From Pelodictyon luteolum DSM 273 (GTDB taxonomy: Bacteria; Bacteroidota; Chlorobiia; Chlorobiales; Chlorobiaceae), in assembly GCF_000012485.1 (NCBI RefSeq), contig NC_007512.1, positions 2,300,843-2,364,842 of the forward strand: a stretch of 64,000 nt of DNA, read 5' to 3'. The notes under the pieces are model-generated. The model worked only from the letters and a program-made list of their open reading frames with translations. It was not told the origin of the DNA and ran no database searches. Both the position numbers and the translations under genes were made by a program. Position 1 is the stretch's first letter. The number at the start of each line of letters is the position of its first letter. Below are positions 1-8,834 of the stretch, one piece after another.

Positions 1-376
1 TTACGATGCCGAAATGCGACACCCCCTGCTCTACGCAGCCGCGCGCCTCGAAAAGCACGGCATCTTCGTCGACGAGCGGGTAAACCTCGATGTCTGAATG
101 GTTGTGGCGGGATTGGGCGCAGAACCGGCAGTTTTCGCCACATACTCCCGACTTCGCGTTCATGATTGAACAGGCATGCACACCGCCCTTCCCCCAGCGG
201 TTCCGAACCTTGTTGGCAAGGGAGGCGATGTCAAGAGCGTGCTCTCCGGGAAGCGCGGCAAGCATGAGGGCCGCTTCACGGCCGATCGGCTCTCCGGTCT
301 CAAGCACGCTGTATGCCGCACTGATTTCGGGATGAAGGGGCGGAACGCCCATAGTGGAGGACTGCATGTGTTCCAT
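1..376 (-). CDS. bioB: Biotin synthase, N-terminal part (cut by window edge)
   Basis: Radical-SAM enzyme that inserts sulfur into dethiobiotin to make biotin. Only the first 125 codons are in the window. The radical-SAM cluster motif CxxxCxxC is visible as CGENCRFC (Cys79, Cys83, Cys86), followed by AQSRHN, which is typical of BioB. The ATG at 376 is preceded by an AAGGAA ribosome-binding site that lies inside the end of birA. Only 3 bases separate the two genes, so bioB is the second gene of a birA-bioB transcript controlled by the operator at 1380-1419. Nothing in the visible part looks abnormal; the C-terminal TIM-barrel half is outside the window. Confidence 0.93.
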   Translation of the reverse strand, partial: MEHMQSSTMGVPPLHPEISAAYSVLETGEPIGREAALMLAALPGEHALDIASLANKVRNRWGKGGVHACSIMNAKSGVCGENCRFCAQSRHNHSDIEVYPLVDEDAVLFEARGCVEQGVSHFGIV

Positions 377-379
377 AAG

Positions 380-1360
380 TTATTTCCTTAGACGGGCCTC
401 GCCGGATGCCACCCTGCAGGGGGTACCGTCGGGGGTTGTGATGATGAGTTCTCCGGTCGGGGCGATACCGGTGACCGTGCCTTCAAGGGTTCCATGCATA
501 CGCTCGACCGACACCGTCCTGCCCTGAAGAAAGGCGTTGTCTTCGAGTTCCTTCTGGACGAAGCGGAGGTCGTCCTCCTCCTGCTGCCATCGGTCGTAGA
601 GCGGCTCGAGATGGTTCAGCACCGAAGCCAGAAGGGCGGGGCGGGATATCGTCCGGCCGGTTTCCATCCGTAGCGAGGTGGCCGTTCCATCAAGCTCCCC
701 CTCAAAGCCGGCCTGATTGACATTGATGCCGATGCCGGCCACGACGAAGTGTGCACGATCTGCTTCCGACTGCATCTCACAGAGAATGCCGGAAAGCTTC
801 CGTCCACCGACGAGAATGTCGTTCGGCCACTTTATGGCCGGCCGGAGTTCTCCATCCAGCAGGGTGAGTGCGCGATGCAGCGCCACGGCCAGAAGCAGGG
901 TCAGCTGGGGAATGCGACCCGGCGGAAGCTGCGGACGGAGTACCAGAGAAAAATAGAGGTTCACGCCTGAAGGAGAATCCCAGCTGCGCCCGAGCCTCCC
1001 GCGGCCGGCGCTCTGGCTTTCGGCAACGACGACCGCTCCTTCATCTGCCCCCCCCGCTGCAAGCAAACGGGCTGTACTGTTCGTGGACTCGAGGCTCCGG
1101 TGCCAGTGAATCAGTCGACCGAAACGGGCAGTAGAAAGGCAAGGCTCGACCTCCACGCCAAGCGGCCTCCCGGCCATCGATGCGAGACGGTAGCCGAGAC
1201 CGGTACGGGCCTCGATGCCGTAGCCTTCAGCCCGGAGCATACGGATGTGCTTCCACACAGCGCTACGGGTCATGGCGAACTCCGCCGACAGCTCCGCACC
1301 CGAAAGAAAAGTACCTGAAGCTGCAAGGCGCTGGAGGATATGGAGTGAAGTATCGTGCAT
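380..1360 (-). CDS. birA: Biotin operon repressor / biotin-[acetyl-CoA-carboxylase] ligase
   Basis: Bifunctional protein: it activates biotin to biotinyl-AMP, transfers it to the carboxylase carrier protein, and represses biotin genes when biotinyl-AMP accumulates. The N-terminal winged helix (about residues 5-60, with a recognition helix around TRSAVWKHIRML) makes it the repressor type. The ligase domain has the biotin/AMP loop GRGRLGR (119-125), KWPND (177-181) and the GGRKLSG lysine. I chose ATG 1360 (326 aa, close to the 321 aa of E. coli BirA). A longer reading from 1423 would run through the operator palindrome. No clear Shine-Dalgarno precedes 1360. bioB follows 3 bases downstream. Confidence 0.93.
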   Translation of the reverse strand: MHDTSLHILQRLAASGTFLSGAELSAEFAMTRSAVWKHIRMLRAEGYGIEARTGLGYRLASMAGRPLGVEVEPCLSTARFGRLIHWHRSLESTNSTARLLAAGGADEGAVVVAESQSAGRGRLGRSWDSPSGVNLYFSLVLRPQLPPGRIPQLTLLLAVALHRALTLLDGELRPAIKWPNDILVGGRKLSGILCEMQSEADRAHFVVAGIGINVNQAGFEGELDGTATSLRMETGRTISRPALLASVLNHLEPLYDRWQQEEDDLRFVQKELEDNAFLQGRTVSVERMHGTLEGTVTGIAPTGELIITTPDGTPCRVASGEARLRK

Positions 1361-1379
1361 ACAGGTGCATAGAGGCGGC

Positions 1380-1419
1380 AAAGTTGTCAACTTGAATGTA
1401 CAACCGGGTTGACAACTTT
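1380..1419 (-). promoter_or_regulatory. BirA operator (BioO) overlapping the birA-bioB promoter
   Basis: Perfect inverted repeat with 12-bp arms, AAAGTTGTCAAC (1380-1391) and GTTGACAACTTT (1408-1419), and a 16-bp spacer. This fits the general BirA site layout of TTGT-AAC arms separated by about 14-16 bp. On the minus strand a promoter-like pair, TTGCAA (1418-1423) and TACATT (1395-1400) with a 17-bp spacer, is interleaved with the palindrome, so bound BirA would occlude RNA polymerase. The predicted start of transcription is near 1388, about 28 bases before the birA ATG. The inference is autoregulation of birA together with bioB. Confidence 0.85.
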
Positions 1420-1435
1420 GCAATAAGGATACGAT

Positions 1436-3139
1436 CTAACGGGCGGAGGCCATGCGTGATGCCTCGTATTGGGTCCGGTAGGCCTGGAGGCCCTGGAAAA
1501 TCCCGTAGGCAATCTTGGTCTGCTCCTGGCGGTCACGAAGAATAACCTCTTCACGGGGATTGGAGATGTAGCCGACCTCTACAAGGGCGCTCGGCATGGA
1601 AGGAGTCCAAAGCACCATGAACCCTGCCTGGCGGACTGCCCGGCCATTCGTGCTCGTCGAACGGTCGAGCGGCTTTACGAGCTCCCGGGCGAGAGTTGTG
1701 GAGTGGCGGATGAAGGAGTTCTGGGCCATGGAGCTCATGATGAGATGCTCGTCACTGAAGTTCCGGTACTGCTCGCGGTAGTCCGATTCCTGACTTATGA
1801 CACCGTTTTCAAGCATGGCGACCTTCAGTGCGGCGGCCGTCTTGTGCGGGCCGAGAATGTATACCTCCGGCCCCCGTATCGAACGGTTTTCATTGGCATT
1901 GCAGTGAACGCTGAGGAACAGCTTGCCCTCAGTGCGGTTGGCGATCCGCCCCCGCTCGTGGAGCGGGATGAAGATGTCGTCTTTACGGGTATAAACGACC
2001 TCCACATCGGGCCACTTCCGTGCAATGATGCTGCCGAGGTCCCTGACGATGTTGAGTGCGACATCCTTTTCACGGGTCCCTTTCAAGCCTACCGCCCCGG
2101 GATCCTGCCCACCGTGGCCGGCATCCAGTACGATGGTATTGAGTTTCCATTTTTCAACATCGCGGCTGATCACACTTGCGATCCGCTGTAATTTTTCCCT
2201 GCTGCGGATGGCCTCCACGTCTGCATCACTGCGAACATAGAGGAGGTAGCGGTTGTTGCGCTGGTCGCGCTGGTAATCAAGCGAGCGCACGACACCGGAG
2301 CGGCCGTCGAAGCTCACACTGAAACGCAGTGCGCCGGCAGGAGTGCGATCGGCCGTGACGGAACGCACAAGGCCCGAGGGGAACATCTTTTTAAGGATGG
2401 CCGGATCGCCGGAGGCACCGGAAAGAACGAATGATGCCCTGCCTGAAGCATCGGGCTGCGAAAGCGCAGCCGAAGCCTGTGCTCCGGAGGCGGAAAACGA
2501 GATGATCGCACCGTTGGCCCGTTCTTCAACATCAACGCCGGTTATCCTCGTCGGGCCAAAAGCCGGAGGTGGAGGAGGGGGCGTGGGGGAGAGTGTACCG
2601 ATGGAAGCTTCCGATCGTCCGAGAGGACGGGGCTGCAGCCAGACCTTGAACATCTTTTCGGAAGCGCTGTAGATGACATCGCGGTCAAGCCAGATGGAAA
2701 AAATCCTGGCGGACTGGCTTATGGGAAGAAAGAGGCGCTGGTCCAGCAGCTGCGGAGCAGCGGAAAGCTGCACAATCCTTGCCGGATCGGCAGCGCGGCG
2801 GTAAACGATGCGGGCAAAACTGTTGCCGGCCGTGAGGGTGCAGACACTGCCGTGTGAAGAGATGGCCTCTTCGGCCGAGAGCATCCCGGCCGAAGTCCGG
2901 TAGGTGAGCCGCATGGCCCGCGTCATGGACTGAAGGTCGACAAGGATCCTGCCGTCTGCACCTTTGCGGGTAAGCACCTTTATGGTGTATCCCTCACCAT
3001 TGCCCTGCATGATGCGGAGTGGAACCGAAGAAACGGTCCACGGAGGGGCGGTGGCGGCAGAGAGCTGCTTCGGCAGGCATGCGGCAATAATCAGGGCAAA
3101 CAGGAGATGCAGGACCGCAGGACGTGAAAAGGGCATCAT
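1436..3139 (-). CDS. N-acetylmuramoyl-L-alanine amidase (Amidase_3 family)
   Basis: Periplasmic zinc amidase that cleaves the amide bond between N-acetylmuramic acid and the stem peptide, usually at daughter-cell separation. The 567-aa protein has a signal peptide (about 1-29), an N-terminal region resembling cell-wall-binding/AMIN-like segments (about 35-300), a polyproline linker (186-192), and a C-terminal catalytic domain with LDAGHGG (zinc ligand His342), the EKD glutamate (about 357), SVHCN (His412) and the catalytic VEVGYISN (Glu521). It resembles AmiC/LytC-type enzymes but I would not assign a specific paralogue. The gene ends just upstream of the BirA operator, so it is probably a separate unit from birA. 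Tandem ATGs at the start leave one codon of ambiguity. Confidence 0.9.
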   Translation of the reverse strand: MMPFSRPAVLHLLFALIIAACLPKQLSAATAPPWTVSSVPLRIMQGNGEGYTIKVLTRKGADGRILVDLQSMTRAMRLTYRTSAGMLSAEEAISSHGSVCTLTAGNSFARIVYRRAADPARIVQLSAAPQLLDQRLFLPISQSARIFSIWLDRDVIYSASEKMFKVWLQPRPLGRSEASIGTLSPTPPPPPPAFGPTRITGVDVEERANGAIISFSASGAQASAALSQPDASGRASFVLSGASGDPAILKKMFPSGLVRSVTADRTPAGALRFSVSFDGRSGVVRSLDYQRDQRNNRYLLYVRSDADVEAIRSREKLQRIASVISRDVEKWKLNTIVLDAGHGGQDPGAVGLKGTREKDVALNIVRDLGSIIARKWPDVEVVYTRKDDIFIPLHERGRIANRTEGKLFLSVHCNANENRSIRGPEVYILGPHKTAAALKVAMLENGVISQESDYREQYRNFSDEHLIMSSMAQNSFIRHSTTLARELVKPLDRSTSTNGRAVRQAGFMVLWTPSMPSALVEVGYISNPREEVILRDRQEQTKIAYGIFQGLQAYRTQYEASRMASAR

Positions 3140-3361
3140 GAAACAGCCGATTGTCTATGGGTTGAGTCGTATGGGTTATGTCGCAGGTTTTTCAGGGCTT
3201 CAATCGACCACTCCGGGATCCGGGCTCTCCAGGGGTGCCTCCGCACCGATCAGCGGCAGTATAATAATAAATATAAGGGTAGCCTGAAATTTGTTTTTAA
3301 GCAACCAAGGCCTATCTTTTTCAAAAATTCATTGCAACGCTCTCACCACAGGGACTGACGA

Positions 3362-5770
3362 ATGGCTTCAAAAGCAGCGGCACTGTCCGCCAGAAACAGG
3401 ACCCTGATCGTCGTAGAGTCGCCCTCCAAGGCTAAGACGATCAACAAGTACCTCGGGGACGGCTACACGGTGTTCGCCTCGGTAGGCCATATCAAGGATC
3501 TTCCCAAAAAGGAGATCGGGCTTGATTTCGACAATCATTACGAGCCTCGCTACGAGATCATCCCCGGCAAGGAAAAGGTGGTGCGACAGTTGAAGAAGCT
3601 TGCGTCGGAAGCCGACGGAGTCCTGATTGCAACTGACCCTGACCGCGAGGGCGAGGCTATCGCGTGGCACATCGCCAATGAAATCGGCAGCACGCCGAAA
3701 CCGGTATTCAGGGTGATGTTCAACGAAATCACCAAAAGCGCCATCCTTGCAGCCATTGATGAGCCGCGCCAGATCGACTACCGGCTGGTCCGATCCCAGC
3801 AGACCCGTCAGGGGCTCGACAAAATCGTAGGCTACCGGGTCAGCCCGTTTCTCTGGAATGTGGTCATGCGCGGCCTGTCCGCCGGGCGCGTGCAGTCCGT
3901 CGCCCTGCGGCTGATCTGCGAGCGCGAGGTGGAGATCAACAATTTTGAGGTTCAGGAGTACTGGACCATTGCGGCCGACTTCATCACAGAGGGCAAGGAA
4001 ACCTTCCGTGCACGGCTGGTGAAGCTCGAAGGAAAGAAACCCGAACTCTCGAACCAGGCAGAGGCGGAAGCCGCGGCAGATCTCGTACAGAAAGGCAGCT
4101 ATACGCTTCTGGACATCGCACCGCGCACCCAGCAGCGCAAGCCTCCGCTGCCCTTCACCACGTCCCTCCTCCAGCAGGCTGCATCGAACCAGCTGGGATT
4201 CGGCTCGAAAAAGACCATGCGCCTCGCACAGCAGCTCTATGAAGGCATTGATCTCGGAGAAGAAGGTGCGACCGGCCTCATCACCTACATGAGGACCGAC
4301 TCTATCCGCATCGGCAATGAGGCGGCAGGACAGGCCCGCAGCTTTATCGAACACGCCTTCGGCAAGGAGTACATAGGTTGGGGCGGCGCGGCAAAATCAA
4401 GTAAAAATGCACAGGACGCCCATGAGGCAGTCCGTCCGACCGCCGTCGGCAGGCGCCCGGAACAGCTTAAGTCCTATCTCTCTGCGGACCAGTTCAAGCT
4501 CTACGACCTCATCTGGAAGAGGTTCGTGGCCGCCATGATGGCTCCGGCAAAAATCGAGCAGACAAGGGTTGACGTCGGTGATCCGGCCCGCGACATCATG
4601 TTCAGGGCAAGCGGCAGCAGGGTGCTCTTCCCCGGCTTCATGCGGGTGTTCAACGACCAGGAGGAGCTTGAGTACGAAGCCCGGAAATCGACGAAAGACG
4701 AAGGTGAGAAAGAGCAGGAGGTGCGCCTCCCGAAGCAGCTTGAGAAGGACGGACTGCTCGGCCTCGGAGAAATCGACAACCGCCAGAGCTTCACCCGTCC
4801 CCCGGCGCGCTTCAGCGAAGCGACCCTCGTCAAGGAGCTCGACAACTACGGCATCGGACGCCCCTCGACCTATGCATCCATATTCTCAACCCTTCAGGAC
4901 CGCCGCTATGTGGAGCTGCAGAAAAAGAAGATCATCCCCACCATGCTCGGCATGGACGTGTCGCAGATCCTCGTTGCCAACTTCCCCGACCTCTTCAACG
5001 TAGACTTCACCGCCGAAATGGAGGGTGAGCTCGACAAGGTTGCTGCCGGAGAGGACGAGTACGAGAAAGTACTCGACAGCTTCTATCGCCCGCTGGAAAC
5101 TGCGCTCAGCGTCCGGAAGGAAGATCCGCTGATCCCCCAGAACCGCGATGCGGCGCTCTGCGAGAAATGCGGCGAAGGGCACATGATCGTCAAGTGGACC
5201 CAGAGCGGCAAGTTCCTCGGCTGTTCGCGCTACCCGAAATGCCGCAACATCAAGCCGATCAGCACCAACCGCGAAAAGCCCAAGGATACCGGCATCCTCT
5301 GCCCGTCATGCGGCGAAGGGCACATGCTCCTGCGAAACGGCCGGCTCGGCCCGTTCCTTGCATGTTCCAGCTACCCGAAGTGCAACACCCTGCTCAACCT
5401 CTCGAAACAGCGGCATGTCGAACCGATGAAGATTCCTCCGGTACAGACCGATCTGGCCTGTCCGAAGTGCGGCTCGCCGATGAACCTCCGCGTCGGAAAG
5501 CGGGGGCCCTGGCTCGGATGCTCGAAGTTCCCGAAATGCCGGGGACGGATGGCATGGAACTCCCTTGACGAAGGAGTCCGGGCACACTGGGAGGCGGTCA
5601 TGGAAGAACACAGGAAAGCCCATCCCTCCGTCACCCTCATGATGCTCGACGGTACCCCTGCACCGATGCAGATGGCAGTCGACGACATCATACAGATGGC
5701 AGAAGAAAGCGGCATGGTCGAAATAGCCGTCGAAGCGCCTGAAGAGGCAGTGGCAGAAAAACAGGACTAA
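3362..5770 (+). CDS. topA: DNA topoisomerase I (type IA)
   Basis: Relaxes negative supercoils by passing DNA through a transient single-strand break. The 802-aa protein starts with a TOPRIM domain (VVESPSKAKTINKYL near residue 20). It has the catalytic tyrosine in TYMRTDS (Tyr309) and three C-terminal Cys4 zinc ribbons beginning near residues 600, 640 and 700, each of the form CxxCG...C..(Y/F)PKC. The start has an AGGGA ribosome-binding site just upstream. It is transcribed divergently from the amidase gene and followed by a strong hairpin terminator at 5822-5859, which suggests a single-gene transcript. Confidence 0.97.
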   Translation: MASKAAALSARNRTLIVVESPSKAKTINKYLGDGYTVFASVGHIKDLPKKEIGLDFDNHYEPRYEIIPGKEKVVRQLKKLASEADGVLIATDPDREGEAIAWHIANEIGSTPKPVFRVMFNEITKSAILAAIDEPRQIDYRLVRSQQTRQGLDKIVGYRVSPFLWNVVMRGLSAGRVQSVALRLICEREVEINNFEVQEYWTIAADFITEGKETFRARLVKLEGKKPELSNQAEAEAAADLVQKGSYTLLDIAPRTQQRKPPLPFTTSLLQQAASNQLGFGSKKTMRLAQQLYEGIDLGEEGATGLITYMRTDSIRIGNEAAGQARSFIEHAFGKEYIGWGGAAKSSKNAQDAHEAVRPTAVGRRPEQLKSYLSADQFKLYDLIWKRFVAAMMAPAKIEQTRVDVGDPARDIMFRASGSRVLFPGFMRVFNDQEELEYEARKSTKDEGEKEQEVRLPKQLEKDGLLGLGEIDNRQSFTRPPARFSEATLVKELDNYGIGRPSTYASIFSTLQDRRYVELQKKKIIPTMLGMDVSQILVANFPDLFNVDFTAEMEGELDKVAAGEDEYEKVLDSFYRPLETALSVRKEDPLIPQNRDAALCEKCGEGHMIVKWTQSGKFLGCSRYPKCRNIKPISTNREKPKDTGILCPSCGEGHMLLRNGRLGPFLACSSYPKCNTLLNLSKQRHVEPMKIPPVQTDLACPKCGSPMNLRVGKRGPWLGCSKFPKCRGRMAWNSLDEGVRAHWEAVMEEHRKAHPSVTLMMLDGTPAPMQMAVDDIIQMAEESGMVEIAVEAPEEAVAEKQD

Positions 5771-5821
5771 GCATCGCGGCTCAGGAGAGGGCAACGATAT
5801 AGCCGATCCCCCCTTACAGAC

Positions 5822-5859
5822 AAAGCCCGGAGGAGCAAGAGCTCTCTCCGGGCTTTTTT
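5822..5859 (+). terminator. Rho-independent terminator after topA
   Basis: Perfect 11-bp stem AAAGCCCGGAG (5822-5832) / CTCCGGGCTTT (5846-5856) with a 13-nt loop, followed by a T run. Because the 5' arm starts with AAA, the same hairpin could weakly serve the convergent feoB transcript from the other side. Confidence 0.88.
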
Positions 5860-5904
5860 CGTTCAGCGTCCCATTCCCTTAGATGACGGACCCTGTGGGC
5901 AGTA

Positions 5905-8043
5905 TTAGAGGAACAGCAGAGCCCCCCGGTAGGCAATGAACGAAAGCACCCAGGCAACACCAAGCGAGTACGCCGAATAGAGCAGTACCGGCTTCCACCG
6001 TCCGATTTCCTTCTTCATGACTCCGAGGGCGGCAACGCAGGGCAGGTAGAGCAGCACGAACACCATCAAGCTGAGAGCAGTCGCCCGGTTGAAGGCCGGA
6101 TCGTTCCTGAGGGTCGCCTGCAGGTCCCCGGTATCGGTATCGGACGAGAGTGAATAGATGGTGGCCATGGTGGAAACGACCACTTCTTTTGCGGCAAGTC
6201 CGGTGACAAGGGCGATCCCGATCCGCCAGTCGAAGCCGAGGGGCCTGATGACGGGCTCCATCAGCATGCCTGCACGTCCAGCCAGAGAATGGGCCAACTG
6301 CTCGCTCTGGGCCTTCTGCTCAAGGGTGGAAATGCGGATATCTTTTTCAGCGGCCCCGAGCCCTGCATCCGCTTCAACCGCACTGCGCGCCTGCTCTAGA
6401 CCCGCTTCGATGGCCGCGCTCCGGGGGTAGTTGCTCATGACCCAGATAATGACCACTGCCGCAAGGATAAGGGTCCCGGCCTTTTTCACGTACATCAGCG
6501 CCTTCACCTTCGCCTGGAAAAACACCGACCCAAGGGTCGGCCAGCGGTAGGGAGGAAGCTCCATGACAAAGGGCTCGGAGTCGCTGCTCAGCACCGTCGA
6601 CTTCAGGATCCATGCGGTCCAGAGCCCGACGGCAATGCCGAGCAGATAGATGCCGAACAGGATGTTGGCGGCCATCGAGGGGGCGAAGAACGCTCCGCAG
6701 AGCAGTACATAGACCGGCAGCTTGGCACCGCAGCTCATGAACGGGATGATCATGATGGTCGCAAGACGGTCGGTACGGCTTTTCAGTGTCCGGGTGGCCA
6801 TGATGGCCGGAATGGAGCATCCGAATCCGGTAATCATCGGGATGAACGACTTTCCGTGCAGACCGAACCGGTGCATCACCCGGTCTATGACAAAGGCCGC
6901 ACGCGCCATATAGCCGGATGCCTCAAGGAACGAGAGCCCGATGAAAAGAAGAACGATGTTCGGCAGAAACACCAGCACTCCGCCCACTCCGGCAAGCACC
7001 CCGTCAAGCAGGATCGAGCGAACCATGCCATCCGGAAGATAGCGCCCCCCCGCCACCGCCAGCAAGCTGAAAAGGGAGGATAGCCACTCCATGACCGGTG
7101 CACCTAAAGAGAAGGTAAAATGGAACACTGCCCATACGACAAGAAGAAAGACGGGCAGACCGAGCACCCTGTTGAGCACGACCATGTCGATGTAGTCGGT
7201 CAGCGAAGTGCGTTTTTCCGTCGGCATCTCGACGCACTCTTTCATCGCACCCCTGATGAAGGAGTGCCGATCCTCACTGATGAGCTCTTCTGGATCCGAT
7301 CCGTAGAGGCGCCGCGCATCTTTCAGCGCACCCTGCATGACCACTTCGGCCTTCACCCATGCCGGCTGGCGCTGGATTTCACGGTAGACCTCCCTGTCGC
7401 TCTCGAGCAGCTTGATGGCAAGCCAGCGACTGTTGTAGGCTGCGAGTTCCAGCTCAGGTGCAAGCAGCTCCGAGATCTCGTTGATGGGCTCTTCAAGGCC
7501 GGGACGGAAAAACAGCTTGTTCTTCTGGATGGCAATGTCTCCCGTTCCGACACGGATGACATGATCAAGCAGCAACTCCAGGCCCGTACGCTTTTTGGCG
7601 GAGGTCGGCACGATGTGGCAACCCAGAAGTTTCTGGAGCTGCCGGGTATCGATCTTCATTCCCCGCTCCTCGACCTCATCCATCATGTTCAGGGCTACAA
7701 GGAAATCCACCTCCATCTCCATGAGCTGGGTGGTGAGCAGAAGGCTCCGCTCGATGTTCGGGCCCTCGATGACATTGACGACCACGTCCGGCCGTTGCTC
7801 AATCAAGTACTGCCTGGTGACTATTTCCTCAGGGGAGTAAGGGGTGAGCGAGTAGGTACCGGGAAGATCGACGACCTTTATGCGGTATCCCCGGTAGTCG
7901 AGGTATCCTTCGTATTTTTCAATCGTGACGCCCGGGAAGTTGCCTACCTTCTGGTGGGCACCCGTCAGGGCGTTGAAGAGCGACGACTTGCCGCAGTTGG
8001 GGTTGCCGGTCAGAGCAATGGAGAGTTCTTTAGGTGCTGTCAT
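5905..8043 (-). CDS. feoB: Ferrous iron transport protein B
   Basis: Inner-membrane Fe(II) transporter with a cytoplasmic G domain. The 712-aa protein carries the G1 loop GNPNCGKSS (13-21), the G3 motif DLPGTYSL (about 59-66), and G4 near NMMD. Two Gate regions with polytopic membrane segments fill the C-terminal two thirds, including the conserved GFGCSIPAIMATRT loop. The gene overlaps feoA by the 4-bp ATGA junction, so the two are translationally coupled. Length and order are ordinary for FeoB; there is no fused FeoC. Confidence 0.97.
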   Translation of the reverse strand: MTAPKELSIALTGNPNCGKSSLFNALTGAHQKVGNFPGVTIEKYEGYLDYRGYRIKVVDLPGTYSLTPYSPEEIVTRQYLIEQRPDVVVNVIEGPNIERSLLLTTQLMEMEVDFLVALNMMDEVEERGMKIDTRQLQKLLGCHIVPTSAKKRTGLELLLDHVIRVGTGDIAIQKNKLFFRPGLEEPINEISELLAPELELAAYNSRWLAIKLLESDREVYREIQRQPAWVKAEVVMQGALKDARRLYGSDPEELISEDRHSFIRGAMKECVEMPTEKRTSLTDYIDMVVLNRVLGLPVFLLVVWAVFHFTFSLGAPVMEWLSSLFSLLAVAGGRYLPDGMVRSILLDGVLAGVGGVLVFLPNIVLLFIGLSFLEASGYMARAAFVIDRVMHRFGLHGKSFIPMITGFGCSIPAIMATRTLKSRTDRLATIMIIPFMSCGAKLPVYVLLCGAFFAPSMAANILFGIYLLGIAVGLWTAWILKSTVLSSDSEPFVMELPPYRWPTLGSVFFQAKVKALMYVKKAGTLILAAVVIIWVMSNYPRSAAIEAGLEQARSAVEADAGLGAAEKDIRISTLEQKAQSEQLAHSLAGRAGMLMEPVIRPLGFDWRIGIALVTGLAAKEVVVSTMATIYSLSSDTDTGDLQATLRNDPAFNRATALSLMVFVLLYLPCVAALGVMKKEIGRWKPVLLYSAYSLGVAWVLSFIAYRGALLFL

Positions 8044-8333
8044 TTCGCCCCTCCCGATCCATGGCGCCGACGGCCTCCGGACTGCATCGGCATGCCGTCA
8101 CCGACGCCTCCGATCCGTTCCACCATGATCCCTTCAGCCTCGCTGATGCGCATCGTGAGATAGAGCCCTTTAAAGAAAATCTCTACGGGGTCCCCAAGCG
8201 GAGCCACCCTCAGCACCTTGAAGCGGGTCCCCTTGATGAGCCCCATGTCCATAATCCTACGCCTGACGGCGGCATCAACCTTGAGGCCAGTTACTTCTGC
8301 CTTGTCACCAACCTGCAGTTCCGATAAACGCAT
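8040..8333 (-). CDS. feoA: Ferrous iron transport protein A (SH3-like)
   Basis: Small cytoplasmic SH3-fold protein that supports FeoB-dependent Fe(II) uptake. 97 aa, with the typical FeoA pattern MRLSELQVGDKAEVTGL, RRRIMDMGLIKGT and an MRISEAEGIMV-like C-terminal strand. The C-terminal tail is glycine- and arginine-rich. I chose the ATG at 8333 because a GGAG lies 8 bases upstream; another ATG at 8339 is too close to that site. The gene overlaps feoB by ATGA. Confidence 0.93.
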   Translation of the reverse strand: MRLSELQVGDKAEVTGLKVDAAVRRRIMDMGLIKGTRFKVLRVAPLGDPVEIFFKGLYLTMRISEAEGIMVERIGGVGDGMPMQSGGRRRHGSGGAK

Positions 8334-8370
8334 ATACATCACTCCATATGAAAACGCGTGCGCGTCAATT

Positions 8371-8408
8371 AATCTAGATTTAATATAAATAACAGCGCGC
8401 GAACACAA
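8371..8408 (-). promoter_or_regulatory. Candidate feoAB promoter with adjacent palindrome
   Basis: On the minus strand TTGTGT (8403-8408) and TATTAA (8380-8385) are separated by exactly 17 bp, which fits a sigma-70 type promoter. The 10-bp perfect palindrome AATCTAGATT (8371-8380) lies at the predicted transcription start and could be an operator for an iron regulator. The hexamers are only 4/6 matches and the palindrome does not match a canonical Fur box that I can recognise. Confidence 0.35.
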
Positions 8409-8442
8409 AAACGTTCCGGGCCTTTTAGCAATAGCGCAATCC

Positions 8443-8826
8443 CTACGCGCCGTGCGTAATGGCCGCTCCGGGAAATGGAGGCCAGCCCATCCCGGTACCG
8501 CCGAGAAGATGGCCGTGGATGTGGAAGACGCTCTGCAGGGCATCGGGTCCGCTGTTGAATACGAAACGGTAGCCGGACTGCCTGACGCCGAGAATGTCGG
8601 CGACCCTGCCGGCAGCGAGCATGATCTGGCCGGCAATATGGAGATGGTCGGGCGAAAGATCGCTCAAGGAGGCGATGTGCTCCAAAGGAATGATAAGGGC
8701 GTGGGCCGGGGCAACCGGGGAGATGTCCCTGAAGGCTAGTACATGGTCGTTGCGGTAGAGAATGTCGGCAGGGATTTCGCCTGCAATGATCCGGCAGAAA
8801 ATGCAGTCAGCGCTGTGGTTCTCCAT
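8443..8826 (-). CDS. HIT family protein (histidine triad nucleotide-binding)
   Basis: Small nucleotide hydrolase/transferase of the HIT superfamily, probably of the Hint branch, which hydrolyses adenosine phosphoramidates. 127 aa, with an N-terminal CIFC zinc pair (Cys8, Cys11) and the triad motif HIHGH (His102, 104, 106) followed by LLGG. It begins 8 bases after the CorC-like gene ends, so the two are probably co-transcribed. The physiological substrate cannot be inferred. Confidence 0.92.
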   Translation of the reverse strand: MENHSADCIFCRIIAGEIPADILYRNDHVLAFRDISPVAPAHALIIPLEHIASLSDLSPDHLHIAGQIMLAAGRVADILGVRQSGYRFVFNSGPDALQSVFHIHGHLLGGTGMGWPPFPGAAITHGA

Positions 8827-8834
8827 GGTGCATG

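Noticed and set aside
3140..3361. Possible topA promoter (TTGTTT at 3291, TATCTT at 3313)
   Set aside because: The spacing is 16 bp and the hexamers are weak; many equally good pairs occur in this AT-rich 222-base gap, so no site is asserted.
3368..4354. Long open frame antisense to topA
   Set aside because: It lies fully inside topA, which has a complete set of motifs; long antisense frames are expected at this GC content, and the translation shows no family pattern.
7120..8163. A 347-codon open frame opposite feoB/feoA
   Set aside because: Mirror of the FeoB G-domain coding strand; composition is His/Asp-rich and shows no domain.
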